A stretch of DNA of 64,000 bases from Bog-473 sp963777485 (GTDB lineage Bacteria > Actinomycetota > Acidimicrobiia > Acidimicrobiales > RAAP-2): contig CAVZQP010000001.1 in assembly GCA_963777485.1 (NCBI GenBank), positions 558,001-622,000 on the forward strand, written 5' to 3'. Position 1 is the stretch's first letter. Each line of letters starts with the position of its first letter. The notes beneath the pieces are model-generated. The model had not been told where the DNA came from. It saw only the letters and a list, made by a program, of their open reading frames with translations, and made no database searches. This document shows positions 44,317 to 52,579 of the stretch, one piece after another. The position numbers were made by a program, and so were the translations under genes.

Positions 44317-44691
44317 GTGCCCGCGCTCGACCACACCATCATTCCCGTGTCCGACGCCGCCGCCAGCGTGCGTTTCTACGGCGACATCCTCGGGTTCGCC
44401 GCCGAGGGCGAGGACGGGCCCTTCTCCGTGGTGCGGGTGAGCCCCGACACGCTCCTTCTGTTCGCGCCGTGGGGCACCGACGGCGGGCACCACTACGCCT
44501 TCGCCCTGACCGCCGAAGAGTTCGACGCCACCTTCGCCCGCATCAAGGATGCGGGCGTCCCCTACGGGGACTCCTTTCACGACGTCGGCAACATGCAGGG
44601 ACCGGGCAACGAGTTCGGCGCGCACGGCATGTGTGCCGCCCTCTACTTCTTCGACCCCGATCGGCACCTCATCGAGATACGCCACGACTGA
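44317..44691 (+). CDS. glyoxalase/VOC-superfamily protein
   Basis: 124 residues from GTG, 4 nt after acsA with AAGGAGT before it. DHTIIPVSDAAASVRFYGDI is the first beta-alpha-beta module, HYAFALTAEEFDATFARIKD the second, and YFFDPDRHLIEIRHD closes it with the C-terminal metal-binding Glu; the His in DHT is the other likely ligand. Probably a metal-dependent lyase, dioxygenase or binding protein; tight coupling with acsA is unusual and its substrate unknown. Confidence 0.82.
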   Translation: MPALDHTIIPVSDAAASVRFYGDILGFAAEGEDGPFSVVRVSPDTLLLFAPWGTDGGHHYAFALTAEEFDATFARIKDAGVPYGDSFHDVGNMQGPGNEFGAHGMCAALYFFDPDRHLIEIRHD

Positions 44692-44712
44692 GCCGTGGCG
44701 CCGAGGAATGCC

Positions 44713-45903
44713 TCAGGCCGCCGGGTGCACCTCCACCACGGTCGCCGAGCCCTGGCCGCCCCCGGCGCACAGCGTGCCGACGCCGATGCCGCCGCCGCGG
44801 CGGCGGAGCTCGTGGATGAGCGTCACGAGGATCCGGGCCCCCGAGGCCGCGATCGGATGGCCCAGGCCGATGGCACCGCCGTTCACGTTGACGATGTCGT
44901 GGGGGAACCCGAGCTTGCGTGACGAGGCGACCGCCATGGTCGCGAAGGCCTCGTTGATCTCGACCAGATCGACGTCGGACTCGGCGAGGCCCGCCTTGGC
45001 CAGCGCCCGCGGCACGCAGACGGTCGGCGCCAGCCCGGTGCGGGCCGGCTCGATCCCGGCCGAGTTCCACGACCGTACCGTCGCCAGCGGGGCCAGCCCG
45101 TGCGCGTCCGCGTAGCGGCGCGACGTCACGATCAGCGCAGCACCTCCGTCGGCGATGCCCGATGAGCTCCCCGCCGTCACCTGCCCGTCGGGCAGCCCTG
45201 AAAGCACAGGCAGCCCAGCCAGCTTCTCGAGCGTGGTGTCGGCTCGGGGGTGTTCATCGACTCTGACCATCGTGGTCTCCCCACGCCCCGCGGGCACCGT
45301 CACCGGCACGATCTCCTCGGCGAATCGCCCGTCCTCGGTCGCCGCCACGGCCCTCATGTGCGAGTGGTACGACCACCCGTCAGACTCCTCACGAGTGATC
45401 CCGCACTCGCGGGCGGTGTTCTCGCCGACCGTGATCAGCATGTTGGTGTTCGGCGCGTCCGGCGTGTTCGGGTGGCTGGGTGGCATGTAGCGCTCGACCC
45501 CACCGAAGGGGAAGGGCGACTTCTCGAACAGCATTGGGCCCCTCGTCATGGTCTCGATGCCACCGGCGATGATCACGTCCGCCATGCCCGAGCAGATGTG
45601 TGCCGCCGCCTCCTGGACGGCCATCATCCCGGTGGCGCATTGCCGCTGGACGGCGCCGCCCGGCGTGTCGGGCGGCAGGCCCAACGCATTGGCCAGATAG
45701 CGCGCCGTGTCCCCGCCTCCCTGCAGGACCTCGCCGATGATCAGGTCGTCGATGTCGTCGGCGTCCAAACCCACCGAGTCGATGACGCCCTGCAGCGTCT
45801 GCAGGCCGATGTCGTGGAGGCTCAGTCCGGCGAGGCTGCGGCCGGAGCGGCCGATGGGCGTGCGGGTGGCGGCGACGATGACGGCGTCGGTGGCATCGGT
45901 CAT
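44713..45903 (-). CDS. thiolase (acetyl-CoA acetyltransferase family)
   Basis: 396 residues from ATG 45903 after GGAAGAGG; the frame extends to 46002. The nucleophilic Cys is in VQRQCATGMMAVQEAA, His in GGAIGLGHPIAASGARI and the second Cys in VGTLCAGGGQGSA, the full classical thiolase triad, unlike the SCP2-type thiolase at 55 kb. Either condenses two acetyl-CoA or cleaves 3-ketoacyl-CoA. It faces acsA convergently and shares an operator-like repeat with the acyl-CoA dehydrogenase at 39.8 kb. Confidence 0.93.
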   Translation of the reverse strand: MTDATDAVIVAATRTPIGRSGRSLAGLSLHDIGLQTLQGVIDSVGLDADDIDDLIIGEVLQGGGDTARYLANALGLPPDTPGGAVQRQCATGMMAVQEAAAHICSGMADVIIAGGIETMTRGPMLFEKSPFPFGGVERYMPPSHPNTPDAPNTNMLITVGENTARECGITREESDGWSYHSHMRAVAATEDGRFAEEIVPVTVPAGRGETTMVRVDEHPRADTTLEKLAGLPVLSGLPDGQVTAGSSSGIADGGAALIVTSRRYADAHGLAPLATVRSWNSAGIEPARTGLAPTVCVPRALAKAGLAESDVDLVEINEAFATMAVASSRKLGFPHDIVNVNGGAIGLGHPIAASGARILVTLIHELRRRGGGIGVGTLCAGGGQGSATVVEVHPAA

Positions 45904-46481
45904 GCTGGCGATTCCTCTTCCAGGTCGTGCCCGGCGGCCGCGCCCCCGAGGCATGCAAGCTCGATCCGCCCCTGGACTGACCACCGGGGGCGCATCGGCC
46001 ATGCTGCAACGATCCTGACAGCGGCGTCAATTTTCCGCGCCGGGCAGACAGGCGAACCAGCAAAATTGGTCGCCGAACGATTCGAAAGGCCGCAGACTGA
46101 CTACTCGTATCGTTGGCCATCGAAGTTCCAACTATCGACACGCTCACTCGTACGGGATTGTCCCGCCCTCCCGCGGATACTCGAATTGCGTTGATTTGCC
46201 GTTCTGCCCGAATCATCCGACCTCGTGGTCGATTGAGATTGCCACCTGTTATGGTCAAGTGAGAGAGGATTCACACATTCCTGCGATCGTCTGCTCGTAG
46301 GTGTCGAAGAACTCCTGACCGTTTCGGTCAATGGCCATTCCAGGACGAGATGCCGCCGCGCGGTGCTTCGTTCAGATGTCATCTTGATGGGGCGAGCCCT
46401 GTCACCTGGCTGACGTGTGTGTGCGTTCAACCGCATGGCGCCAAAGACGGCGTGAGAAACACCAAGTCAGAGGAGTTCCCA
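45904..46481. other. 578-nt intergenic region with lower GC and an operator-like repeat
   Basis: Contains the TGAC-N6-GTCA motif at 46016-46029, lies between the divergent thiolase and small monooxygenase-like genes, and turns clearly lower in GC from about 46020 to 46480. No reading frame with coding character was found; parts such as 46220-46260 look promoter-like but do not give a clean consensus. Confidence 0.5.
46016..46029. promoter_or_regulatory. second TGAC-N6-GTCA repeat, before the thiolase gene
   Basis: TGAC (46016-46019) and GTCA (46026-46029) repeat the motif found at 39695-39708, here 113 nt before the thiolase start. The central six bases differ, as expected for a regulator binding two half-sites. 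Confidence 0.45.
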
Positions 46482-46748
46482 GTGATCGCTGTATACGTAA
46501 AGCCTGAGACGCTAACGATCGAGCAGTACGACAAGGCTCGCCAGGGTCTTCACGCCTCTGGTGCAGACATGACCGGCCGCAAGCACCATTCCTGCTTTGG
46601 GGAAGATGGGCAGCTCATGGTCTTCGAGATCTGGGATTCCCAGGAAAACTACGACGCCTTCGGCAAGTTCCTCATGCCCGTTCTCCAAGAGGTCGGAATC
46701 GTGCCTTCGACGCGAGACATCATGCACGTGGCGAACCTCGAACAGTAA
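46482..46748 (+). CDS. small ABM-like (alpha-beta barrel) protein
   Basis: 88 residues from GTG with GAGGAG upstream. IAVYVKPETLTIEQYDKARQ then LMVFEIWDSQENYDAFGKFL and MPVLQEVGI form the small ferredoxin-like dimer seen in antibiotic-biosynthesis monooxygenase and related proteins. The key His/Asn of known monooxygenases cannot be placed, so only the fold is suggested. It is encoded in a lower-GC pocket. Confidence 0.6.
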   Translation: MIAVYVKPETLTIEQYDKARQGLHASGADMTGRKHHSCFGEDGQLMVFEIWDSQENYDAFGKFLMPVLQEVGIVPSTRDIMHVANLEQ

Positions 46749-46863
46749 GTCGTCTCCGGTCGGCACCCCGATGGGCCCTGTCTCATGCGCGCCGTTCCAA
46801 GGCGCCCCATCCCGGGCCACACGAGACGGTCCAACCGGGGGGCTGACTGATGAGGTTCGTGGC

Positions 46864-46869
46864 TACGAT
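46864..46869 (+). promoter_or_regulatory. -10 box (TACGAT) before the acyl-CoA ligase
   Basis: TACGAT ends 8 nt before GTG 46878, a probable leaderless start. Confidence 0.45.
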
Positions 46870-46877
46870 CCTGCATC

Positions 46878-48401
46878 GTGTTGATGGATGAGCATCTGGG
46901 CCGCATGGCCACTGAGTTCGGCGACCGCACCGCGTTCAGCGTCGTCGACGTGGGCACCATCACGTTTGCCGAGTGGGACGGCGCCGCCAACGCGCTGGCC
47001 CGGCGTCTCCTCGATGCCGGCCTCGAGCCCGGCGGCCGTGTCGGCATCCACCTGCAGCCCGAGCACGCGCTGCGCTGGCTCGTTTCCTACTCGGCCGCCC
47101 ACCGGGCGGGCGGCATCGCGGTTCCCATGAATCCTCGCCTCGCCCCGGCCGAGGTGGCCCACGTCTTGGCTCACTCCGGCGCCAGGGCGGTCGTAGCCGC
47201 CGGCGACCTCGTGGCACACGACCTCGAATCCGGAGGTGGCCACCTTGCCGTCCTGATCGACGCGGGCGCGGAGGGTGCCGGTGCCACCGCCCCGGTCCTT
47301 GCGTGGGACGACGCCGTCACCGGGGACCGCTCACCTTTCCAGGCTCCCCGAGAGAAGGACGACCTGGCCGACATCCTCTACACGTCGGGCACCACGGGCC
47401 GTCCCAAAGGCGTGGCAGTGCGCCACTCGAACGGACAGATGGTCGGCTCGGTCGAGCCGAATTGGACTGGCGGCGGCTGGCTGCACTCGAGTCCGCTGTT
47501 CACCTTCGCCGGCATCGCGCTGGTGTACACGCCGATGAAGTTCGGCCTCCAGGTGATCTACCAGCCCCGCTTCGACGCCGACCGGTGGCTTCGCGTCGTC
47601 GAGGAGGAGCGTCCCGTGTCGGTGTTCCTCGTCCCGGCGATGGCGCACCTGTTGATCGACCACCCCCGCTTCGACGAGGCCGACCTCTCGTGCGTCCAGT
47701 TGTGTTCGGTCGGCAGCGCCCCGCTCGCCCCCTACGTGGTGGAACGCCTGCAGGCCAAGATGCCGGACGCGCTCGTCTCCAACAACTACGGCATGACGGA
47801 GGCCGGAACGGCCTATGCGATCATGCCGCAGGGCGAGGCGGTCAAACGTCCCGGCTCCGTCGGTCAGATCGCTCCACCGGCCGTCGTCAAGATCGTCGGC
47901 GACGACGGCGAACCTCTGCCGGCCGGAGAGGTCGGAGAGGTCCGCCTCCAGGTGCCCGGCCGCCAGCGCGAGTACTACAACGACCCCGAAGCCACGGCGG
48001 AGACCTGGCGCGACGGCTGGCTCATCACGGGGGACCTCGGCAAGCTCGACAGCGACGGCTACCTCTACATCGTCGGCCGATCGAAGGACGTCATCATCCG
48101 GGGCGGCAACAACGTGCACGCCACCGACGTCGAGCATGCGCTGGTCCAGCACAAGGCCATCAAGGAGGTGGCCGTGGTGGGTGCCCCGCACCCGGTCCTC
48201 GGCGAGGACGTCGTCGCCTTCGTCGTCCTCCAGCCAGAGATGACGGCCACGCCTGACGAGCTGCGGGAATTCGGGCTCGCCCACCTGGCTGATTACAAGG
48301 TGCCCCGTCAATTCGTCTTCGTCGAAGCCCTCCCGCGCAATCCGACAGGCAAGGTCGTAAAGCCGGAGCTCCGCGCCCGGCTCGCCGAAACGTCGCCCTG
48401 A
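46878..48401 (+). CDS. AMP-dependent acyl-CoA synthetase/ligase
   Basis: 507 residues from GTG (an ATG lies two codons in). ILYTSGTTGRPKGVAV is the P-loop, NNYGMTEAGTAYAIMP the A5 Tyr-Gly motif, WLITGDLGKLDSDGYLYIVG the A7-A8 region and PRNPTGKVVKPEL the catalytic Lys. Length fits a medium/long-chain acyl or aryl-acid ligase. Activates a carboxylic acid to a CoA ester; with the acyl-CoA dehydrogenases and thiolases it fits fatty-acid activation. The acid itself is unknown. Confidence 0.92.
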   Translation: MLMDEHLGRMATEFGDRTAFSVVDVGTITFAEWDGAANALARRLLDAGLEPGGRVGIHLQPEHALRWLVSYSAAHRAGGIAVPMNPRLAPAEVAHVLAHSGARAVVAAGDLVAHDLESGGGHLAVLIDAGAEGAGATAPVLAWDDAVTGDRSPFQAPREKDDLADILYTSGTTGRPKGVAVRHSNGQMVGSVEPNWTGGGWLHSSPLFTFAGIALVYTPMKFGLQVIYQPRFDADRWLRVVEEERPVSVFLVPAMAHLLIDHPRFDEADLSCVQLCSVGSAPLAPYVVERLQAKMPDALVSNNYGMTEAGTAYAIMPQGEAVKRPGSVGQIAPPAVVKIVGDDGEPLPAGEVGEVRLQVPGRQREYYNDPEATAETWRDGWLITGDLGKLDSDGYLYIVGRSKDVIIRGGNNVHATDVEHALVQHKAIKEVAVVGAPHPVLGEDVVAFVVLQPEMTATPDELREFGLAHLADYKVPRQFVFVEALPRNPTGKVVKPELRARLAETSP

Positions 48402-48505
48402 CGTCCGACGCTTCGCCGCCCGCACTCAGGTAACGCGAACATGAACTCTTCGGGAATCGCGGAAAGATCGCGCCTCGCGCGTTCCGGAGCACCCGACGCG
48501 TTCCG

Positions 48506-48511
48506 TATACT
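48506..48511 (+). promoter_or_regulatory. -10 box (TATACT) of the candidate non-coding RNA
   Basis: TATACT is a near-perfect -10 element and no start codon with coding potential follows. TTCCGG about 18 nt upstream is a weak -35. The predicted start is near 48518. Confidence 0.5.
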
Positions 48512-48517
48512 TGGTTC

Positions 48518-48727
48518 GTCATGAGCCTGCAGATGGTGACTCGCCCGGTATCCGGTTGCCCCGAGGGAGAGAGCTCCCTTGGTCTCCCGTCTGCCGCCAT
48601 GTCCGAAGTACAGATCGGTGGCATCCCCAAGCTGAGTTCGTGGGAGGTGGCCTCAACGCCGTAGAAGGACCACAAAGAGTCCTGACGTTGAGGAGCCGCT
48701 TCCCTGAATCGGGGGAGTGGCTCTTTT
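48518..48727 (+). ncRNA. candidate structured non-coding RNA of about 210 nt
   Basis: Between a TATACT box and a terminator lies a run of perfect or near-perfect hairpins: CCGAGGGAG/CTCCCTTGG with AGAG loop (48561-48582), GCCGCC..GGTGGC with an inner TGT/ACA (48593-48622), CCTCAACG/CGTTGAGG with an inner AGGAC/GTCCT (48651-48693), then the terminator. Translated frames here have no coding character. I could not match it to 6S, tmRNA, SRP RNA, RNase P RNA or a riboswitch class. It could also be a long leader for the Cys-rich small protein at 48822. Confidence 0.5.
48693..48727 (+). terminator. intrinsic terminator (12-bp stem then TTTT)
   Basis: GAGCCGCTTCCC (48693-48704) pairs with GGGGAGTGGCTC (48712-48723), with two G-T pairs, and is followed by TTTT at 48724-48727. 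It closes the candidate RNA. A second GAGCC at 48524-48528 could compete for the GGCTC arm. Confidence 0.65.
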
Positions 48728-48821
48728 GCATCCGGGGCCATACCCAGGCGGAACGCAGCGGAGATTGACGTGGTACCGAAGGCGAAATGCGAGCCTGGGA
48801 GCAGGAGTGGGCGACAGAGCG

Positions 48822-48995
48822 ATGAACGTGACGATGAATCAGAGAGTGAGGAAGACAATGGAGACGCTGTGCCGACGCTGCCGCTTCCACCCGGCGTCTC
48901 CTCGGATCGCGGGCTACTGCTCGTGGGACTGCTATGACGCAGACGACGAGGGCGACGACGCGGAGGGCGAAGGGGAGGGAGAGAAGGCCGCCTGA
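48822..48995 (+). CDS. 57-residue Cys-rich acidic protein
   Basis: From ATG 48822: TMETLCRRCRFHPASPRIAG then YCSWDC, a C-x2-C and a C-x3-C that could bind zinc, followed by an extremely acidic tail rich in Asp, Glu and Gly ending in EKAA. Frame and spacing suggest a real small gene about 95 nt after the terminator. No named family. It might bind nucleic acid or protein through a zinc ribbon; that is inference. Confidence 0.45.
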   Translation: MNVTMNQRVRKTMETLCRRCRFHPASPRIAGYCSWDCYDADDEGDDAEGEGEGEKAA

Positions 48996-49031
48996 ACGCG
49001 GGCGTGCTCAGGCTGCGACTTCCCGCACCCT

Positions 49032-50762
49032 TCAGCTGCGCGGCTGGACTCGGATGCCGCCCCAGTCTGGATCCGTCCGACCCGTCTCGTAGGCCTGTTG
49101 CAGATTGGCCAACCAGCGCACGCTGTCCTCGAGCCCCCCGGGGCGGTTGTTGGCAAGCCAGAGCAAGCGGTACCGCTCCGTCAGCGCGTAAAGATCAGCG
49201 CCGAACCTTGCTCGCACTTGGGCCGGGACGGATTCCAGGAAGCCGTCGGCCTCCAGGCGCGCCCGCGCGTCGCGGAGAAGGAGGCCAACGAGGTCGATAC
49301 CGAACAACACCTCGTCCCGCAGCCGTTGCGGGTCGTCCACATCCGGGGATGATCCGTCTGCCGCGCGGCGGGCCTCCTCGAGGCATCGCTCGACCGCGGG
49401 GAGTTCCTCTGCCGTCAAGCCCTTCGTGAGGCCCCGCCCGACGGGAAGCTGCGGGTAGTAGAGGTTCATCACCAGGGTCGACATGTTCGGGAACTGCGGT
49501 GTGACGAGACGGTGGGCGTCACCGAGCGCGAGCACGGCATCTGCCAGGCCCCCGGTGGGGTCGCGGAACACGTGGGCCGAGAGCGCCGCCGCGAGGTCGA
49601 GGTCCGCGTTCGACTCGAGGCACCACGAGACGGCGGCGCCGTAGGCGAACCCCGGCTCGCTGATCACAGGCTGCTGCAGGTGGCCCAGGTCGCCCCAATC
49701 CGTGTTCAGATAGCCGGTGGCGCCGTGGGCAAGGGCCGCCGATGCTGCACGCTGGCAGGTGTTGCGTGCGTTCGTGACCCGGCCGAGGATGCTCATCCAA
49801 CTCGAGGTGCCGGGGGCCACCCAAAAGGGCAACCCCGCCCCGGCGAGGACCGCGCACCGCTCGTCGAAGGGATGCCAGTCGTCGTAGCCCCACTCGCACA
49901 CCGTCACACCGGACGGCAGGCGGGCTAGCAGTTCGGGCTGGCCCGCGAGCATGTCGCCCCACATCAGCATCTCGTGGCCATCGAGCTCGGGCAGTCCGCG
50001 CAGCGTGGTTGCCCATGTCAAGAAGTCCTCGATGCGAGCGGCCGGGAGCTCCCATGCCTCGTCCAGGCCAACGTGGACGCGCCTACTCGTGAACAACGGC
50101 AGCAGTTCGGCCAGCAGCTCTCGCACGAGTGCAAGCGAGCGTGGGTCGTTGGGCTCGATCGTCATCGGCTCGCGGGCGATGCCGTACGGATCGACGAACC
50201 CGTCAGGCTCGATGGCGAGCGGGCGGTAGCGCTCATGGGCGAGCCAGCGGTTCATGTGGCCGAGACAGTTCTGGTTCGGGACGAGCTCGATGTGCCGGTC
50301 CCGGCAGTAGGCGTCGAGCGCCCGGATCTCGTCCGCGTCGAGGGGGCTCGCCCCGGCATGGACCTCGTGGTGGTTCCGATAGGCGAACGTGTGCTCCGAA
50401 TACAGCTGCAGCTGGTTGATCTTGAGAGAGGCCAGGCGGTCGATCAGCGCCTGCAGGCGTTCCGTCGTCGGCACCTTGTCCCGGGAGATGTCGAGCATCA
50501 CGCCTCGCACCAGGAGGTCGGGGTGATCCCGCACCACGCCTTCGGGCAGGGAGCCGCCGTGGACCGTGGCGAGTTGCGCCAGCGTGGCTTCGCCGTAGAA
50601 GAAGCCGGCCTCGTCTCCCGCCGCGATCTCCACAGAGTCGGCACCGACGTGCAGCTCGTACCCTTGCGGTGGCAGCGACGCGTCCTGCCGGTGCGTCGCC
50701 GGACGGGCGGGCACCGTGTCGCCGCGCAGCTCGAGCGAGCGCGGGACGGGGAGCAGGTTCAC
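49032..50762 (-). CDS. glycoside hydrolase family 20 (beta-N-acetylhexosaminidase-like)
   Basis: 576 residues from GTG that overlaps the stop of the GNAT gene by 4 nt. Residues 1-100 resemble the GH20b domain (LHVGADSVEIAAGDEAGFFYGEATLAQL as two pieces), then RGVMLDISRDKVPTTERLQA begins the barrel and VHVGLDEAWELP carries the catalytic Asp-Glu pair. GHMNRW and SWMSILGRVTNARNT are later loops. No signal peptide is seen, so it would act on internalised or intracellular N-acetylglucosamine- or galactosamine-containing substrates. Coupled to a GNAT acetyltransferase. Confidence 0.85.
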   Translation of the reverse strand: MNLLPVPRSLELRGDTVPARPATHRQDASLPPQGYELHVGADSVEIAAGDEAGFFYGEATLAQLATVHGGSLPEGVVRDHPDLLVRGVMLDISRDKVPTTERLQALIDRLASLKINQLQLYSEHTFAYRNHHEVHAGASPLDADEIRALDAYCRDRHIELVPNQNCLGHMNRWLAHERYRPLAIEPDGFVDPYGIAREPMTIEPNDPRSLALVRELLAELLPLFTSRRVHVGLDEAWELPAARIEDFLTWATTLRGLPELDGHEMLMWGDMLAGQPELLARLPSGVTVCEWGYDDWHPFDERCAVLAGAGLPFWVAPGTSSWMSILGRVTNARNTCQRAASAALAHGATGYLNTDWGDLGHLQQPVISEPGFAYGAAVSWCLESNADLDLAAALSAHVFRDPTGGLADAVLALGDAHRLVTPQFPNMSTLVMNLYYPQLPVGRGLTKGLTAEELPAVERCLEEARRAADGSSPDVDDPQRLRDEVLFGIDLVGLLLRDARARLEADGFLESVPAQVRARFGADLYALTERYRLLWLANNRPGGLEDSVRWLANLQQAYETGRTDPDWGGIRVQPRS

Positions 50763-51592
50763 GAAAGGTATTTCCGATAGACGAAGAAGACGTCGGTGAC
50801 CTTGCCGCCGACGGCCGCGTAGGGGGCGATCGGCCCGACCCAAACCACCGACACAGCGCCGGCCCCGCGCCGGCGCAGTTCGTGCAGAGCGCCGAGCAGC
50901 ACGGTCTTGCCCATTCCCCGTCCCATCAGGTCCGGTCGGACGGCGACGGGGCCCAGCAGTCCCTTGCGGTTCACCTCGAACGCGCAGAACGCCGTGATGC
51001 CTCCGTCGCCCATCTCCGCGCGCTCGACGACGAGGTTCCCCTTGTCGAGCGCGCGCAACACCTCGAGCCGCCAATTCGACCAATGGTCGCTCATGAACGC
51101 GTCGACCTCGGCGCGGTCGAGGGCGGCGGCGAGCCCGTACCCACCGGGATCCTCGGGAATGGCGGAGAGGTCGACGTGCATGTTGAAGTTCGTCTCGGCC
51201 CGCGCGTAGTGCCGGCGTTCGAGCAGGCAGTGGAGCGCGGTCTCCGTGCTGGGGACCCCCGGCCACAGGAAGTAGGGCGGGTCGGCGCCGGTGATCAGGG
51301 TCTTGTGTCCCTCTTCTCGCGCCCAGTCCTCTGCCGCCTGGAGGAGGTGCTGGCCGAGCCCTTGCCGCCGCGCCGACGGGTCCACGACGAGCAGCCTGAT
51401 GTGTGGGCCGTCGTCGCACTCCACCACGGCAGCCACGCCTCGTTCCGGGATGGCGAAGACGGTGGCCGGCTGCTCACTCGCGAACAATGCGTCCTCGATC
51501 TCCTTCGCCGAAGGTGGTGCCGCGATCGCCCGCTGACAAAGCCGAGCGATCGCCTCGAGGTCGGACCGGTCCGCACGTACCGGCGTGCTCAC
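50759..51592 (-). CDS. tandem GNAT-fold N-acetyltransferase
   Basis: 277 residues from GTG. The first GNAT domain has the acetyl-CoA loop VDPSARRQGLGQHLLQAAED (near residues 70-90) and the second a similar VRPDLMGRGMGKTVLLGALH (near residues 218-237), so two acetyl-CoA sites may exist. The acceptor amine is unknown. Co-translation with the GH20 gene raises the idea that it acts on amino sugars, like known glucosamine acetyltransferases, but sequence alone does not show it. Confidence 0.85.
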   Translation of the reverse strand: MSTPVRADRSDLEAIARLCQRAIAAPPSAKEIEDALFASEQPATVFAIPERGVAAVVECDDGPHIRLLVVDPSARRQGLGQHLLQAAEDWAREEGHKTLITGADPPYFLWPGVPSTETALHCLLERRHYARAETNFNMHVDLSAIPEDPGGYGLAAALDRAEVDAFMSDHWSNWRLEVLRALDKGNLVVERAEMGDGGITAFCAFEVNRKGLLGPVAVRPDLMGRGMGKTVLLGALHELRRRGAGAVSVVWVGPIAPYAAVGGKVTDVFFVYRKYLS

Positions 51593-51698
51593 GGTCGTGC
51601 CCGGGCGAGGTCGCGGGCGGGTCGCATCGAGTCAGGTTAGGCCCGGGCTCCGGCGCATTGTCCGGGAAGGCGCAGTTCCGCCGGAGGGCGGGCGCGAC

Positions 51699-52547
51699 TC
51701 AGCTCGCCTCGTCGGCGAAGCGCAGGCGCGCCAGTTGTGAGGCCTGCGCGACGACCTGCCCCGTCGAGTCCCACAGGACACACGTCTCGTCGACCATGCC
51801 GTCGGCCACGAGGTTCGCCGTCATGCGGATGCCGAGCCAGCCAGGCGCCGGCCGGGCGCGCACGTACGCCGACATCTGCAGCGTGGGCACCCAGCCCGTC
51901 GAGCCGATTCTGAACGTGGCGGGCGGAATGGCGTCGTTGAAGAAGAGCAGGGAGAGCGGGTCGGGATCACGCCCGTCGGCGAAGCGGCTCCAGCCCTGCA
52001 GTTCCGCCTTCGCCCCGGACGAGGCCGGTGACTCGCCGAAGGGCATGGTCGCCGGGTCGAGGCGGAGCTCGGTCACTTCCATGACGCCGACCTTCGGGCC
52101 GCCCGGGATCCGGGGAGGCAGCGGCAGGCAGTCCTCGGGCTCCGGGGCGCCGAGCGGTGCAGTGGCGTCGTACCTCGTGCTCGCGTGGGCCGGCAGGTCG
52201 CCGAGGACACTCGTGGCTTCGACGACGTCGGTGTCGTTCTGGCGCAGGACGGCGCGAACCTGTGCCGCCGAGCGGCCCCGTCGGAGCAAGGTGGTCGTGA
52301 TCGTCGCGGGACCGAGCTCGGGTGGCCTGAGGTAGGTGATCGCCGACGACACGATCTCCCAACTGCGAACGCCGTCCTCTCGCCCGGTCGTCCGGGCGGC
52401 GCGGCCGAGGAGGGACAGGAGGTAGCCACCGTTCGGCTTGTCGCCGACGGTCCAGAGGGGATGGACGTCGGTCTCGAATTCGAACGGGCGACCCGTCGCC
52501 CGGACCTGTGTCGCGGCGTCGAAGGAGAGATCCCCGGGTGCCGGCAT
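51699..52547 (-). CDS. acyl-CoA thioesterase (TesB-like double hotdog)
   Basis: 282 residues from ATG 52547, 7 nt after a TAGGGT box. PFEFETDVHPLWTVGDKPNG with GGYLLSLLGRA starts the first hotdog; VSSAITYLRPPELGPATITT follows; the second hotdog ends with GWLGIRMTANLVADGMVDET and VLWDSTGQVVAQASQLARLR. Asp, Gln and Thr of the catalytic set are at plausible places (ETCVLWDSTGQ). Hydrolyses acyl-CoA to the free acid and CoA, which fits the acyl-CoA setting of this region. Confidence 0.85.
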   Translation of the reverse strand: MPAPGDLSFDAATQVRATGRPFEFETDVHPLWTVGDKPNGGYLLSLLGRAARTTGREDGVRSWEIVSSAITYLRPPELGPATITTTLLRRGRSAAQVRAVLRQNDTDVVEATSVLGDLPAHASTRYDATAPLGAPEPEDCLPLPPRIPGGPKVGVMEVTELRLDPATMPFGESPASSGAKAELQGWSRFADGRDPDPLSLLFFNDAIPPATFRIGSTGWVPTLQMSAYVRARPAPGWLGIRMTANLVADGMVDETCVLWDSTGQVVAQASQLARLRFADEAS

Positions 52548-52554
52548 GCAGGCG

Positions 52555-52560
52555 ACCCTA
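52555..52560 (-). promoter_or_regulatory. -10 box (TAGGGT) for a leaderless thioesterase mRNA
   Basis: TAGGGT on the minus strand ends 7 nt before ATG 52547 with no ribosome-binding site. Confidence 0.45.
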
Positions 52561-52579
52561 CCGGCGGCGAAGATGGCGC

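Noticed and set aside
48518..48727. T-box leader or 6S RNA
   Set aside because: No AGGGTGG-type T-box, no aminoacyl-tRNA synthetase downstream, and no central bubble could be recognised; class left open.
49032..51419. 795-codon frame joining GH20 to more upstream residues
   Set aside because: The upstream part is a wrong-frame reading of the GNAT gene; GTG 50762 with a 4-nt overlap is the better start.
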